From the NCBI RefSeq assembly GCF_037975245.1, contig NC_092571.1, forward strand, positions 1,592,501 through 1,656,500: a stretch of DNA of 64,000 nt. Reading direction: 5' to 3'. The DNA is from Apostichopus japonicus. Taxonomy: Eukaryota > Echinodermata > Holothuroidea > Aspidochirotida > Stichopodidae. A program made the position numbers and the translations under genes. The notes under the pieces are model-generated. The model was not told the DNA's origin. It was given only the letters and a program-made list of their open reading frames with translations, and did not search any database. Below are positions 48,803 to 61,599 of this stretch, piece after piece (the first letter of the stretch is position 1; each line of letters opens with the position of its first letter).

Positions 48803-48814
48803 CTTACCTGTCTC
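48803..48814 (-). repeat. Recurrent 12-mer GAGACAGGTAAG, copy 5
   Basis: The plus strand reads CTTACCTGTCTCCTCTCAAG. The minus strand reads GAGGAGACAGGTAAGCTAGG, a consensus-like donor string as in the other copies. Confidence 0.6.
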
Positions 48815-51766
48815 CTCTCAAGCCATGCACTTTCCCCATCTAACCTATGCTGCCAAAATTGATAGCATTTTAGTACTAACTGGAATTTCCAGTTCACTTT
48901 GAACCAAAATTTGAATAAATTATCGAGAACAAGTTTTGGTCTGCTGCCCTCATTTAGACCAACAGCTACTACTGGTGTTATTAAAAAAGTACTATATATA
49001 TTTATATGAGATTAATGCATTAACAGGGGTTTTAAGTGGGCACAGGAATTATTGGAGAATTAGGGAGAAGGTAAAACAGTACTGTGCCACCTGAGTATTT
49101 AAGCTATATGTCTGAATGAGAAAGAGTACCTTTGTCACAATCTCCCAACAATATCTCCGAAAAAGTATCAATGCTTTAAGGACCACTTTTGTTTCTTTTG
49201 AAAACTATTGTGCAATCTTGTTTCATAAAAATGATTTGTGAATAACTGTGACAATTTTAGCATGCCAAACTTTTGGATGCATCATATCTAATACTTATGG
49301 TGCCGGGATGTTAATGAGATTGTCTTGCTTGAATTGTTAAAGAAAAAATATGTTTTTAAGGTTACCGACCAAAAAGGGTTTCTGCAATGTGTAATATACA
49401 TAGCTCTGCAGAATTGCTACCAGTGCAACGGTTGACCTCCCTGCTTATACCAGAATGAAATTGTGTAAGCGTATTTGTATCTGGAAAGTGCATTTCAGCA
49501 ATTTACCAAAGCACTCGAAAAAAATAAAACCAATAAAGCCAGATCCCGCCAAAAATATTTTAGTCTGTTACCGTGGTAACTAAGCGGGCATCTTTTCCAG
49601 GCAGAAATATAGTTCAACTGTGCAATCGACTACATTGAGCTAGAGTAGTGTGATTGTACTTTCTTTGCCTAAGTCTCTAACTAAATTACACTATTCTCTA
49701 GCTAAAATAACTTCAGGGACACGTTTTTTTTTTACGGTCGTATGCAGACGGAAGAAATATTTGCTTTCTCGTCAGTAGCTAATGGCGAGTACTGTGACAG
49801 TGTTTACGTATCTCTCGAATGTGTACTATATATACCACTGTATACCAGATGGTGTCAATAGTACTAAGGCAGGGTTTTAACTTAGTATGCTTTTGACACA
49901 TCAAACCACTTAATGATTGTGAAGTTCATTAGCAAGTAGTCAACTGGAAAGTTGAAGTGGTATCAATCAAAAACTTTGAAATCAACTTAATATATTTTTT
50001 TTCTCTCTCTCTTACTCTGTTCTTGGTTTCGGTACATGATTATGTATAATGCTGACATCGAAACATGTCTGGGCGATAAATTATTGACAATTGAAACATT
50101 ACTGACTTATCACCTGCCTATTAACATTTGTACTCCTACAGTGGTAAATCTAGCAGAGCAATATATAGTTTGATAAATTTCAGTCTTATCTTATGAGTCA
50201 TATTCTGTGTAGTTTGGTAAAAATGGTTGACCAAGCGCCGCAGAAAGTTACGCATCTCACGTGTCGTAGATCGGAGGCAATTATAACCAGAGATTTACGA
50301 CAGCCTATGAAATGGTTCATATTGATATATGTAAAAATCACCTAAAAGAAATATAAGCCTAGGCCCTGCTAGCCTAATATGCATGTAAGATTTTGGACTG
50401 AAGTTGTTTATCATTAAAGAGTGATTTCATAGGGTAGCTTATAATGCAAGATATAAGGTTAAAGAATAAAAAAGAAGAAGTAGAAAAGAAGTGAAAAGTA
50501 CCAAATTTGTTAAGAAAGATTGCTAAGCTGTAGTCTGCTCAACATTAAGTGCTGCCGCAATACTTGTGGAAGTTTAGCAGACCCCTTCTTCTTTCTCAAT
50601 GTTCCCATTTTGCCTCTCTTACTTTCTCCTCCATCCTTCTTTCTCCCCCTCTCTCCTCTTTCCCTTCATTTCCTTCCCTTAGCTCCCTAACTCTCCTCCT
50701 CAATTACCTTTATCTTCTTCCCACCTGTGTCTCACACGTTCTTTATACAACTTTTTTTCAGTAGCGTACAAATTTCGTTCAAGTTATAATCATAACTGCG
50801 GGATTAGTAACTTAATCACGATGCATTAATGAGCAATAATAGATATATCCACTGGTAGATTGAAAAACATCAACGTAGGAATAAAATCCCAGGCGAGCCA
50901 GCAATATCGATTTGTCATTTCTCATTTTACCCGTGGTACTTTTGGCTTAAGTCCTGCCCCCCTTTGTTGAATCTGGGATTAAATCTAACATCCCCCTAAG
51001 GTGAATGAGGGCCACAACAGGTTCCAGAGGTCTCAAGTTAAACACATTTGAGTCGCAGATAGTCACATGCGTACATCGTCCTACAGAAGTCAGACAGTTT
51101 GGCTGTGTTGTTATTCTGAAGGGCATGTTAAGGAGTGAACCTACTTCTAATATACAGTAGAGAATTTTTTTTTTTCATCATTTGTACAAAACAATATCTC
51201 AGGATTTCATTAGCATTTTCTCAAACTTCAAATGGTATACTTGGTACACAATTGTTTTGAATTTGCAAAGAAGCTAGTTATTAATGATATTTACAGGTAA
51301 GTACTATTTAATAGATTAATTAATTATTTAGTTAATTGACATTTAATTATGGAAGTGTTACATTGAGCTCCATTGTTTGATGGTAACAGTAACATTGCAA
51401 CCCTCTCCCCCTCCCTCACACAAAAAAAAACCCATAATTTTTCACCACTTTCTAATTTTCTAAACTAATCACAAATTTGTAATATTTATGTGTAGGACTG
51501 TGTAGACTCATTTCTAAGTCTAATTCTGTCTTGAGAAATATTTGATTAGGAATAACAAGATTCATAGGTTGTGGATTCATGTATTATATGTAGTCGTCAT
51601 AGTGGTCATATAGTATTAAGGTGTATAACATGAACTCTAACAATCCTTTTGTTGTTAACACTTCTCACGAATGTCAAGAGAGGGTACTTAGAGCTTGAAT
51701 TTTCATTCCGTGTGATGCACAGAATGACTCAGCTACATTTTGCTAGGTAATGTTTGTTTTGAATAG
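48815..51766. other. Anonymous AT-rich DNA
   Basis: A pyrimidine-rich stretch (CTCC, TTCC words) lies at 50580-50705. A GACAT-CGAAAC-ATGTC stem with a CGAAAC loop lies at about 50055-50070. ATTAATTAATTA words occur near 51315. A consensus-like CAG|GTAAGT lies at about 51295. No gene is recognised. Confidence 0.5.
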
Positions 51767-51788
51767 ATATATATGTATACATATATAT

Positions 51789-51867
<79 letters not shown>

Positions 51868-51885
51868 TATATATATAAACATATG
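51767..51885. repeat. Long TA-rich block with internal symmetry
   Basis: Two (TA)n runs of about 30 bases each are separated by TGTATGTT. Flanks (ACATATATATGTTTA on the left, TAAACATATGT on the right) are roughly complementary, so the whole block can fold back on itself. Translation of the block gives Tyr-Ile repeats and is an artefact. Confidence 0.92.
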
Positions 51886-54800
51886 TACCCAGGAGAAATT
51901 TGCAGGCAATTATGACATGGCATCTTTGAGATATTGCTAATTAAAATCGTCAGAGATAAATGTACCATAAGTGAACTTGAAGCAAACAGGTGTGATGTCA
52001 TAGTTACATATAAAGTATGACAGCAGAATGGATTGTTTTTTCGTTATTTTGTCACATTATTGCTTTGACTTTGGATTGGATAGGGTTCCAAATTGACCTT
52101 TATAGGGCATGTAAAGTTTAGAAGGCTATTCGTACGAACAACTTGTAACCGAAGTTGGACTGAAATTATCAGAGAAGACTTGAAGGAAATTTGCCATGGA
52201 AAAAAGGAAAAGAAATGTGTGGCATGTTTTGTTTTAATTTATGCAAATTTGATAGGGTTGTAATTCTTATAATTCAGCTTGAAGCAAGATAACAGTGATC
52301 TGGATGTGAGAGATTAAATCCTGAACGAATTGATAAATTTTCGTAGGACCACTGAAGTTGAGCTCATTGTACTATTAAGAGGTTTTGTACACTTTGGGGA
52401 TGATGCATGAACAAGATATTAAAATGTTTGAGCATCACTTTGGGAGGAGTCGAAGGACTCAGGTGGAGAAATAAATCTTTCTATGGAAAATTATACCATT
52501 AGTTTGCCTCTTGACCATTTCAAACAGTCTCAAAGGTTGCGGCTAAATTCCTCTTTATCCGTCAGGTACGAAAAGCCTTCTCGACACTTTCAGGGGAATG
52601 GCAGGGGGAGAAAACAAATTGTTTCAAAGTCTGCGCAGCCGAGGCAGTAAAATGGAGAAGATTTTAGACAAGTTTATGGCACTCCGGCCATCGTAATTTG
52701 TGCATTTTCAACAGTGGTAGATTTTGAAAGCCGAGTGATTACTTTACGATGCCGAGCAGTCTGCATTTTGAAAGGGAGGCTTGGGAGAGGACTATTAGAT
52801 TGATTTTCCACTTGAAAATGTAGGCAGAGACCTAAAGCTTTGGGTAAACAGATTCCGTAATCTGTCAAAAAACGTCTTCTATTGTGAGTTGCCGATGATG
52901 TACTTGTAATCACTAGCGCCATGATGAGTTCAGCATTAAATGTCTTAGTTGAAAAAGATTTATTTTCATATATTTTTTTTTCTTTCATTATTTAAAGATC
53001 CTCACACCATGTTCATAAATAAACAGAGATATCACTAAAATCTTGGCCCAAAATGGTGATTTTCAAATGAGGGAGAGTAATTTACTTTTTGAAGAACGGC
53101 ATGGACAATAGGTTTCAAGTACTTAAAAGAAATGACTCCATGAAATATCACAAATAGCATTCCCTTCACTTCCTAAGAACAGTGTTTTCATTCATCAAGT
53201 GATGTTCGAATTTACTAGTTTGAAAGAAAATGTCCGAAACATGCATCCCTCACATTACATTGATACCTTACAGTGCTGTAGGAAGCTATCAAAAAGTGTT
53301 GGAGCTGTGGAGTGGGGGTGAGGGAGAGGAAATGTGTTGGTTCTGGGGCGGATTCGTTGTTAAACTCTTTCACATTTGGGATTTATGTTTGAAAGAATTA
53401 TTTATATTAAAAAATAGGAAAACTTCAATAATGGGAATTGATATCAATAGACATCAATAGACATGGATGTATATATCTTTTTCTCATGATGTTTTTGTTA
53501 TGTTTTGGCATGCAGTTTTTTCTTATATAGATGTTAGCACTTTTAAAAAGTTCAAAGGGTGAATGACACTTTAAAGTGTACTCCTCAAGAGTACTTTGGC
53601 ATCGTTTCGTTACATCAATTAAAATCAATTCCTGTAAAAGGGACCAGAATAAATCATTTTGCTAGCTGTTAACGTTAGTATCCAACCGAGACAACTTGCC
53701 AATTAGTTGTAAGGGGAAGTACCACACTGTCATTTTGTCTTAAGTATTAGCTCACCCCTCCTAATCAAATTATTTCATTTTCTGTTTTAATGCTGTCAGT
53801 CTAAATGCTTCCATTGACCTTGTACAGAGAGATATACACATCCCGATACCATCATCTCTGCGCCACAGTTTTCTTTGGCAATGCAGGAAGCCCCTACTTT
53901 ATGTACATTTCCCTTCAACTGCCAGGCTAGCAATCGATGATGTCATCAAAACTTTGTCCAATCAGAAGACTTCTTCTCTGTTAGGCTCAAGGGCATGATA
54001 AATCCAAAAGCTTGTTGTTGTGCTAATCACATTTCCTCTGTAGTTTTTCTACACCTTTGCTTGGGTGATTGTAACAGGACAAAGGGTGAATCTAGTTCCA
54101 GTGCACAGAGGGACAAGTTATTCATTCGTGGAATACTAGTAGGTTGAATAGCACACATGGCTGGTGGGCTGGAGTGGGTGCTACTGGCCTATTGTTAATC
54201 CCTGTAAGTTTGGAATGGTGTTAAAAGTGTCACTTACTACAACCAGCTGGAAATCTCTCTGCCTTAACTTATTACACAAGAAATAACAAAACTACTGCAA
54301 CATGCAGGTCTCCACAAACTGAGATTTTTAGGAGTGTGAAATTTGGAGCTTGTTTTATTATTTGCCAAGAATCACCAGAATTTTCCAAGGTTTTAATTCG
54401 CAAATGGAGTTACTTGTGAAAGAAAGAAAACTCTTCTTCCTCACCGGCAATTTCAGTTATAGAGACGTTGAGACTAACATTCACTGTTAACCCTCGCATA
54501 CTGTAGGATTGTATCAAGGACTTAAAAAAAAAATTAAATCTGAAGAAAGAAATTATTTAACTTTTGAAATACTGGATTCAGCAGAAACTATTCCTATTTT
54601 TAATTTCCATTGGCGAAGAAACATCTTGGATTGAGTTGTTTTTTCATACAGTGTGATTTTAGTACTGGAAGTTAAAGTAATGGCTCCGGTACATGTTACT
54701 GCTGTAGTCGCACCACAGAGGAGCAGATCCATGGGATCGAAATATGGTTCAAGCAAAGCAAGGTACGGCAGGTTATTAAAATTTGATATAGATTGGACTA

Positions 54801-57030
54801 TTTATTAGTCATTCTAAATTATTATTTATTGTTTCCCTTTTTGGCACAATAATAATCGTTGTTTCGTATTAATTTACACAGATACGATACTTTAGTGAAA
54901 ACTTTGGAACATATATGGAAGTTTAATATTGCTTACAAATATGTAATAGACAGAATTTGTTTGAATAAAAAATTGTTAATGAATTAAAAGTTAACTGCAA
55001 CTTTCTGTTTTCTAAGTTGGATAACGTTGATTCATTCTTTGGAATTCTTGTGGAATAAAGTTGTAGTTGATATTGTTTTGAGACTTTGGAGAGGAGGGGG
55101 AGGGGGGGAGGGATCTCAGGGAAAAGGGGGTTTCAAGTGTCCTTAGCTTAATTTGCTAGCATAAAAGTTCTTTAATCTTCAGCACACAACAAAATATCAA
55201 GTGAAGGATTGTTACATGAATTGTTGTAGTTTAGTAAAATCGGTTTGATGAGTTTGATTCACCAAACAAATCTGCATATTTTGTGAGAGATTAAATAACT
55301 AGCATGTTGTTTAAAACGTGAAATTTTGCTAAATTATTCCTACTGTGTGTTTTCTTGCTTTCCTAAACTTAAAAACGGGCTTTACATTGATATTTCTGCA
55401 ACTTAAAACGGTTTAAAAAAATGCAGTTTGAAAATAAAAATCTTTTGGGGTTGGGGTGGGTTTTTCTTGCAGTGTACCATAATTGCAAAAACAACCCTGA
55501 AAGGTAAACACTACTGTTGCGACACAATGAAATGAGGATGACCTAATTATCATTAATTGTTCATGAAGTCACTTTTTTATGATGATTTTTATATTTAAAT
55601 AAGATTGGAGGAGTTACCAGATCATATGACAACAGTGCTTAGCAATTAAGAACTTAACTTTTCTCTCTGTTGTAACAGTTGAAATTACATCCATATTTGG
55701 TGCATTGTAGATATCTTTGACAATCATTATTTTTGATAATTTTGTGGTGATCTGGAGTTGTTTTTTTTTTTCATTGTTTGTTGATTAATGTGCTTCATCA
55801 AATTTTGCAAAGAGGGTCTGATCGCTTGACTGCTCGACCGTAAATTATCTCGTTGCGGCTCATTATTAATACACTGGTTAATTAACAGAGCTATGTTAAT
55901 GGTAATTCCTTGTGTTTATTGATGTCTAATTGTAGACTTTAGGGGAGGGGTGGGTAGGGGGGGTTGAGGGAGAGGGTTTTGTGTGACATTATATGCATGT
56001 TAAATTTTTCCTTTTGCTTCTTCTTTTTCTTTAAAAAACTGAGTGAAATCTTAAACTATGGTGCTGTAATAACACAATACTGTTTATTCGATTGAAAAGT
56101 TAATTGATTACCTGTTAGTTTAATGTGCATATTATGATTGTGTAGGCTGCATGCACTGTGTATTACTGTATCATACAGTCTGTATATGTACACAGTGTGT
56201 GTGTCTGCGTGTTTGTGTACATGTAAGAAGGTTATCAATGGAGATTCAATCTATATATTATTTTCCGTGGATGTTAGATCTGTGTCGAGTTGGAGGTAGG
56301 GGAAAGAAAGTCGATGCGTGACAAAAGTTTGCCACTCTAGATAAAAAAAAAATACTGCCAGATTTAGGTCTTTAAATCATTCAGAATTTCAAGGACGGAT
56401 ATCTTTCCAGATTCCTTCATAAAACAGAAAGAGGAAAAGTTCAAATGTATCTAAAAAACGTGGAAAATGTAGGTTGGTATGTAATTGTAAAGTCCATTTG
56501 CATATTCGACTGCCACGCAGTGATATGAGACAGACAAATTCAACCTTTATAATTTCAGTCCCTATAGAATTGTTCACTACTGTACTGTTTGTTATAAGCA
56601 CAGGTTCACTGAATATCAAAGGTGTGACACAGAGGGATAAAAAAAAATATAAAAAGAGAGATGATATGATTTTGTTAACGCTAGATGTGCTAGTCTGTTC
56701 ACCTTTGAAGGGCCCTTCTGAAAGTGGTAGTTTCCTGTGTTACTGTATCCAGCTGGCCGTGTGTCGGCGTGTGTGTGTGTGTGTCTGTGTGTTTTCGCCA
56801 TGAGATGTACATATGTCCATGGAAGGTGACCCTCTTCCCTTTCAGGGTTTGTGTGATGAAAGAAGTGTGGATTAGAAATGAAATTATGTTCAACAGCTGA
56901 TGTGAATGATAAAGTAGCTCAGTATATGATATGGATACGAAAGAGGGTCTGTTATAGATCAGAAGATTGGGTTGACATGCATTGAACTTTAACAAACTGA
57001 TGGTTTGGGTCTCCCATATCACATTTGTCC
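51886..57030. other. Anonymous AT-rich DNA
   Basis: No gene is recognised in this 5.1-kb stretch. Contents include ATCAATAGAC twice in tandem near 53443, a G-rich patch at 55095-55118 and another at 55940-55975, and a (TG)n tract with TGTGTGTGTGTGTG at 56768-56792. Minus-strand frames near 52674-52988 and 56389-57022 look unremarkable and are not called. Confidence 0.5.
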
Positions 57031-57151
57031 CTCAAGTGTATCTACTTTCTTTGTAAAGCGCCTTGAGCAGTGGCTTTTGTCTACTGATTTGGCACTTTAT
57101 AAGTCTCAATTAATTATTATTATTATTATTATGATTATTATTATTATTAAT
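57031..57151 (+). mobile_element. Retroposon 3' tail ending in (TTA)n
   Basis: TTTGTAAAGCGCCTTGAGCA, then ...GATTTGGCACTTTATAAG, then a (TTA)n tract from about 57109 to 57150, is a tail form I know from LINE- and SINE-type repeats of marine invertebrates. In those repeats a 'GCGC-TTGAG ... GGCGCTATATAA' segment precedes an ATT microsatellite. Only the 3' end is recognisable; the 5' extent is unknown because retroposons are often truncated there. No coding remnant is seen upstream. Confidence 0.6.
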
Positions 57152-59530
57152 ACAACAGAAAATTGAAGTTGAACTGGTACAGTATTAATATTACAATAAA
57201 TAATATAAAATATTTGGATAGTAAAGAATTAAAACAATATGATGGCGTTTCATTCAAGTTTGAGAAATAGACATTTATTGGGGGGGGGGGGAGGGGGGTT
57301 GTAAATATTACATTGATTAGGTTGCAAGTCCTCTTTGAAAATATTTCCCTCTGACAAGGTCCAGGCAACAATTGGGGATTAAATACAGATATTAATGTAA
57401 AACTATTAATAGCAGATAGAGCTTAATATCTCTAGTCCTCAATGCAGAACGTGCAAATGACATATGCCGGTTACAAGAAGTCCTGTCAACTTGAGATTAT
57501 TACAAATTTACTGTCGCTTTAAGAGTTTAAGACGCCTCGTACTTGTTTCCTGATTCACAGTTTGCCATTAAGTGAGTGTTAATTCCTTCTATTATCTTGG
57601 CCATCTCTTAAAAGTAATCGGGGGGAAGTCACGGCAACTTAGAGTGTCAGTAATTATAAAGATTTTAATTTCTCTTCGAAGTAAATGGCACAAGTTTCCT
57701 TAAAGTGAACAAGGGAAAAGAAAGGTAACTTCCCTCTATACCTTCGCAGCGAGTTGGCACAGCGTGTGATTTGTCGTTTAACGTGCTAAATATATATATA
57801 CGGCAGAGTTATTTTGGTGCTTTTCAATCTGTGAGAAACTTCAGTATTTTAAAACCAATTTTAAGCCATATTGTAAATTATATATGAGATGGCTTCCAAT
57901 AGATTTTTAAAATCTGTTTAATGTGGGAAGTTATTGTTTAGATTGATAATATATTTCCATTTGTCCTGAAGTCAGTAAAATGGGTTATAGAACTGGACCA
58001 ATTTTGCTAAAATGCTCTTGTTGAAATATAGCGAAGTATATGAAAGGAATTAAGGTCACATCTTGTGTCACTTGTGGCGGCAAGTCCAATGGTAATCCAG
58101 TGACCAATTTAAATAGATCTCTACTCCACAGCATCTGCATATATACATTACTCAACTGATCTCATAACCGCCCTCTACCCTGGCCATAACTTTTCCCCGC
58201 AGGGATTCTATCTAACCCCTTCAGTGACCCCTTTCTTACCCATGTCGTATCCCATACCATTCAGCATATGTGGATTCTCGACAGCATAATATTGCTGATT
58301 ATTGCATTACTTATTTTAACAAACTTATATGGTATGTTGTAAATTATGCAAGTTTTTCACTGATCATGAAGAAATTGGTTCTCACACATTTGATCACATA
58401 CCATATATAGTTAACAGTGAACTTTTACCTTGAAATGCTAGAGCCATATATAGAACATAACTTCCTATCTTCAGCTAATTAGGACATTGCCTCCAACCTC
58501 ACTCTGGTCTAGCAAAGCAAAGGTTGGGGTTTTAACCGTTTTATTGTTCCTGCTTGGTTGGCTTTTCAAGGATTTTAAGACAAACCAGCTGAAAAGTTAT
58601 GTTGTGGTGGTCTAAATAATTTCCTGTCTCTTCCATTGCACTTTCAATTCCTATGTATGAAAACAAACCATTTTATTTTAAAAAGACTCACACATACGCA
58701 AATAAAAAAAAAAGCAGTTTGCTGTGAAATTAAGTTGTAGTCTATATATAGGAATAAAAAATGTTACTCAGCAAAAGTCAGCAAGTTTTTTTTATTTTTT
58801 TTATTTTTTTTTATTTCTGTTACCAAAATTACAAAACCATATTGTATTTCCTATGAAGATGCAATATGGTAACTTTTTTATTATGGTCCACACGAAGGCC
58901 CAAAGTGATGCACTTATTTGACATATAGCAATCCATGTGCACCATGAATATGCTGAAAGTAAAGGCTAGGCCTATAAGTAAAGTACACCATTTATGTATG
59001 TAACTGTTGCAAGCCTAAGCTTATATTGCTCATGGCTATATCTTTGGATTTGAATTGAATTTGTGTCACATTTTAATACAACAAGGAATATAGTCAATGC
59101 CCTTCCTACTCATTCTACCATCCAAATCGCCTGGATCACATATTTTCGCGGGGATTTTTCCCTTCGGATTTTGTCCGTTTTTTTTGGTGATCAGCTGATC
59201 TTTACAATAGCTCTTTAATCTGCTTTAATGATCAGCTCAGACTATATTTGGGCATTGGCATGGATTTGTCTAGTATGCACCTTTCATTTCCCTTGCAGGC
59301 CGTATGAAAACAAAACATTTTTTTATTCATGTCAGGAACTCAGGATGTTGTTGCACATACCCAGAGATTCAAGTACTGTACCTTACGCCCACCTTGAAAC
59401 ATGTTTGGAAATGTTTCAAACTTTAATAGGCTATTGTTTTGCGACTGCCCTTAGCATTAGAATGTTTCATGATCAGACAAACGGACTCGGTGATACTAGT
59501 CATGTCTCCTGCAGGTTGATGTCACAACGC
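57152..59530. other. Anonymous AT-rich DNA
   Basis: A 12-G run lies at 57280-57291. T-rich runs with TTTTTTTTATTTTTT words lie at 58783-58816. A perfect palindrome GATCAGCTGATC lies at 59189-59200, with a related GATCAGCTCAG at about 59230. No gene is recognised, including in a 102-codon frame at 59228-59536. Confidence 0.5.
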
Positions 59531-59605
59531 AATTAGTCATTATGCAAATCAAAATAATTAGTCGTTATGCAAATCAAAATAATTAGTAGTTATGCAAATC
59601 AAAAT
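59531..59605. repeat. Three exact-length 25-bp repeats each with a POU octamer
   Basis: Units start at 59531, 59556 and 59581. Each contains AATTAG followed by TTATGCAAATCAAAAT and differs only at two bases in the middle. ATGCAAAT, the canonical octamer bound by POU (Oct) factors, lies at 59542-59549, 59567-59574 and 59592-59599. The array could be an accidental duplication or a cluster of binding sites. Confidence 0.92.
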
Positions 59606-59817
59606 AATGCTTTCATGTGTTGAGGGAAGTACTGTACATCCTAAGTGTATCGGGAATCGAGTCTCAAGTTAATTGTGTCCTCGATACTAGAACAAATAAA
59701 AATAAAAACACCAAAGAAAATGAGTTAATAGAAATGACAACTGATGGTTTTAAGTGCGGTTCTTGTTTCATGCACGAAAGGACCCGAAAGCAATTTTTAC
59801 AATTAAAATTAGAAACA
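59606..59817. other. Short unexplained stretch with an open frame
   Basis: A frame of 87 codons starts at 59617 and runs into the 132-bp duplication that follows. It contains a GFKCGSCFMHERTRKQ segment, but I know no family that matches. It is not called as a gene. Confidence 0.3.
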
Positions 59818-60071
59818 CAATATATCTTTGATCAATATACTGGGAACTTTGCATTGCGGAACCTTGATTTTGCAATGTAATAGGCTAATAGCAAAGGGGA
59901 ACTTTTTTCAAAAGATATAATATCTGTCTCACATTACCTATCATTTCTACAATATATCTTTGATCTATATACTGGACAATTTGCAATGCGGAACCTTGAT
60001 GTTGCAATTTAATAGGCAAAGGGAACTTTTTCAAAAGAATTCACTTCTGTCTCACATTACCTATCATTTCT
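59818..60071. repeat. 132-bp tandem duplication, two copies
   Basis: CAATATATCTTTGATC starts at 59818 and again at 59950. Both copies share ATATACTGG, GCGGAACCTTGAT, TTGCAAT, TAATAGGC, GGGAACTTTTT, TCAAAAGA, TCTGTCTCACATTACC and TATCATTTCT in the same order, with a few substitutions and small gaps. Confidence 0.9.
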
Positions 60072-61599
60072 TGCGTATATACTAGAAATTAATGAGCTAC
60101 CGTCTAAGTACTGTCAATGCAGAAATAAAGGAAGTTGTATTAAAAACGATCCCATCTATCCTGAAGAATTTTTGAGGAACGTAGAATTCTTTTGTTCCGT
60201 TACTTCCCTATTTGTGAGGAATTGGTCCTGATATTTTTTATTACCTTTTGTAATGAAAGAAATGGGAATACTTCGAAAATGATTTACGGTTCACCCGGAC
60301 TGGTGTACCCTGACAGAATGGTATCGATTCCACAACCAGGAAAGCCCGAATGTCTCGGATTAATTAATCGTTGCGACATCTATGATTGTCGTGTACAAAG
60401 ACAATTAATACATATGACATAGTTAACCAACAGGCTAAAATTAATGAATTGCTTATCAATTGGAACCTGTGGTGTATTTGCACGCTGTACAGTTGCTCAC
60501 AGACCTGTCCTTGGAATTTATGTTCATGTTATGGTAATTACACGACCAATGCATAAGACCTAATATTGCTTGGGGGTATGGAGCTCCTTAGTATACATGT
60601 CAGTGGTTACAAGGAATGATTCATAATGACAATTACACAACCATTATGGAGAAAATAACAATAGAAATGTGATATAAAAAAATATAAAAATTTGCAACCT
60701 ATAAGAAAATCAGCAATAATCTCTCATCTTTTGGGCGTGATACTTGAATACTCAGTACATACTTCACCTATAAACCCAGATTCATATACAATGTGGGTGT
60801 GGGTTTTAGTTATACTTTGATATCATCTAAAGGTAGACTATATGATGGTCTCAGTCCCTAAAAAGATCTCTGTTTTGTTTTGTTTTGTTCTGATTGGGGG
60901 GAGGGGGGTTGTCATGCAGGAAGGCACTTATGTGTTGATATTAGCCAGAATTGTACAGGATTTATGCTCAATTGGATTCTGGTCGCAATTGTACTGTATA
61001 AGTCAGGATCGTACAGCAGATCTATATGTAGCCATTATCACCATATAATTCTCATAAGGAAGGATATTTGTGGTTTTAATTGTATCTGCTGTGGGTGAAG
61101 AATTATGAACTTGCATGTACTACAATGAATGTACATGTGGATAAACTGTGAGCAAAATCTGTGAAGAAATATTCTCAAATTGAGCAAAATATACTGGTCT
61201 ATAGGGGGGGGGGGGGAGAGGCAGGCCATTCTACAGTCCTGATCAGACATTTTGCAAGGTTCTGTACTTTGGAAAAGGGGGTCACTGTCATGGCATTCAA
61301 ATTTCGTTCCTAGTCTTTAGGTCAACAGCTAGTTGGAAAACGCAGAGTCATCGGTAATTGCTAAGCTTTGTAAAGGAATTCACGTCATTGGTACTTAGAA
61401 GTTTTGGCATCCAATTTGTTTGATTACGTCAGAGATGTTGGGTTAACATGTGTGACGAGTTATGCATTGGAAGTACTCGTTCAGGCTACTTAATACAGAA
61501 TTCTCATGAATGATGATTCAGTATATATGCTTGTAGTTTGACAGTTAGAGTTAGATGTCTGCGTTCTGAAGAAGCTATGCGAGGAGATTGAGTTTGATG
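60072..61599. other. Anonymous AT-rich DNA
   Basis: A 13-G run lies at 61204-61216, TTTTGTTTTGTTTTG at 60873-60888 and a G-rich word near 60897-60908. A 76-codon frame at 60192-60422 has ordinary composition (YPDRMVSIPQPGKPECLG) but no recognisable family. No other feature is seen. Confidence 0.45.

Noticed and set aside
52674-52988. 104-codon minus-strand frame of mixed composition
   Set aside because: I find no recognisable domain, no convincing splice sites and no neighbouring coding signal.
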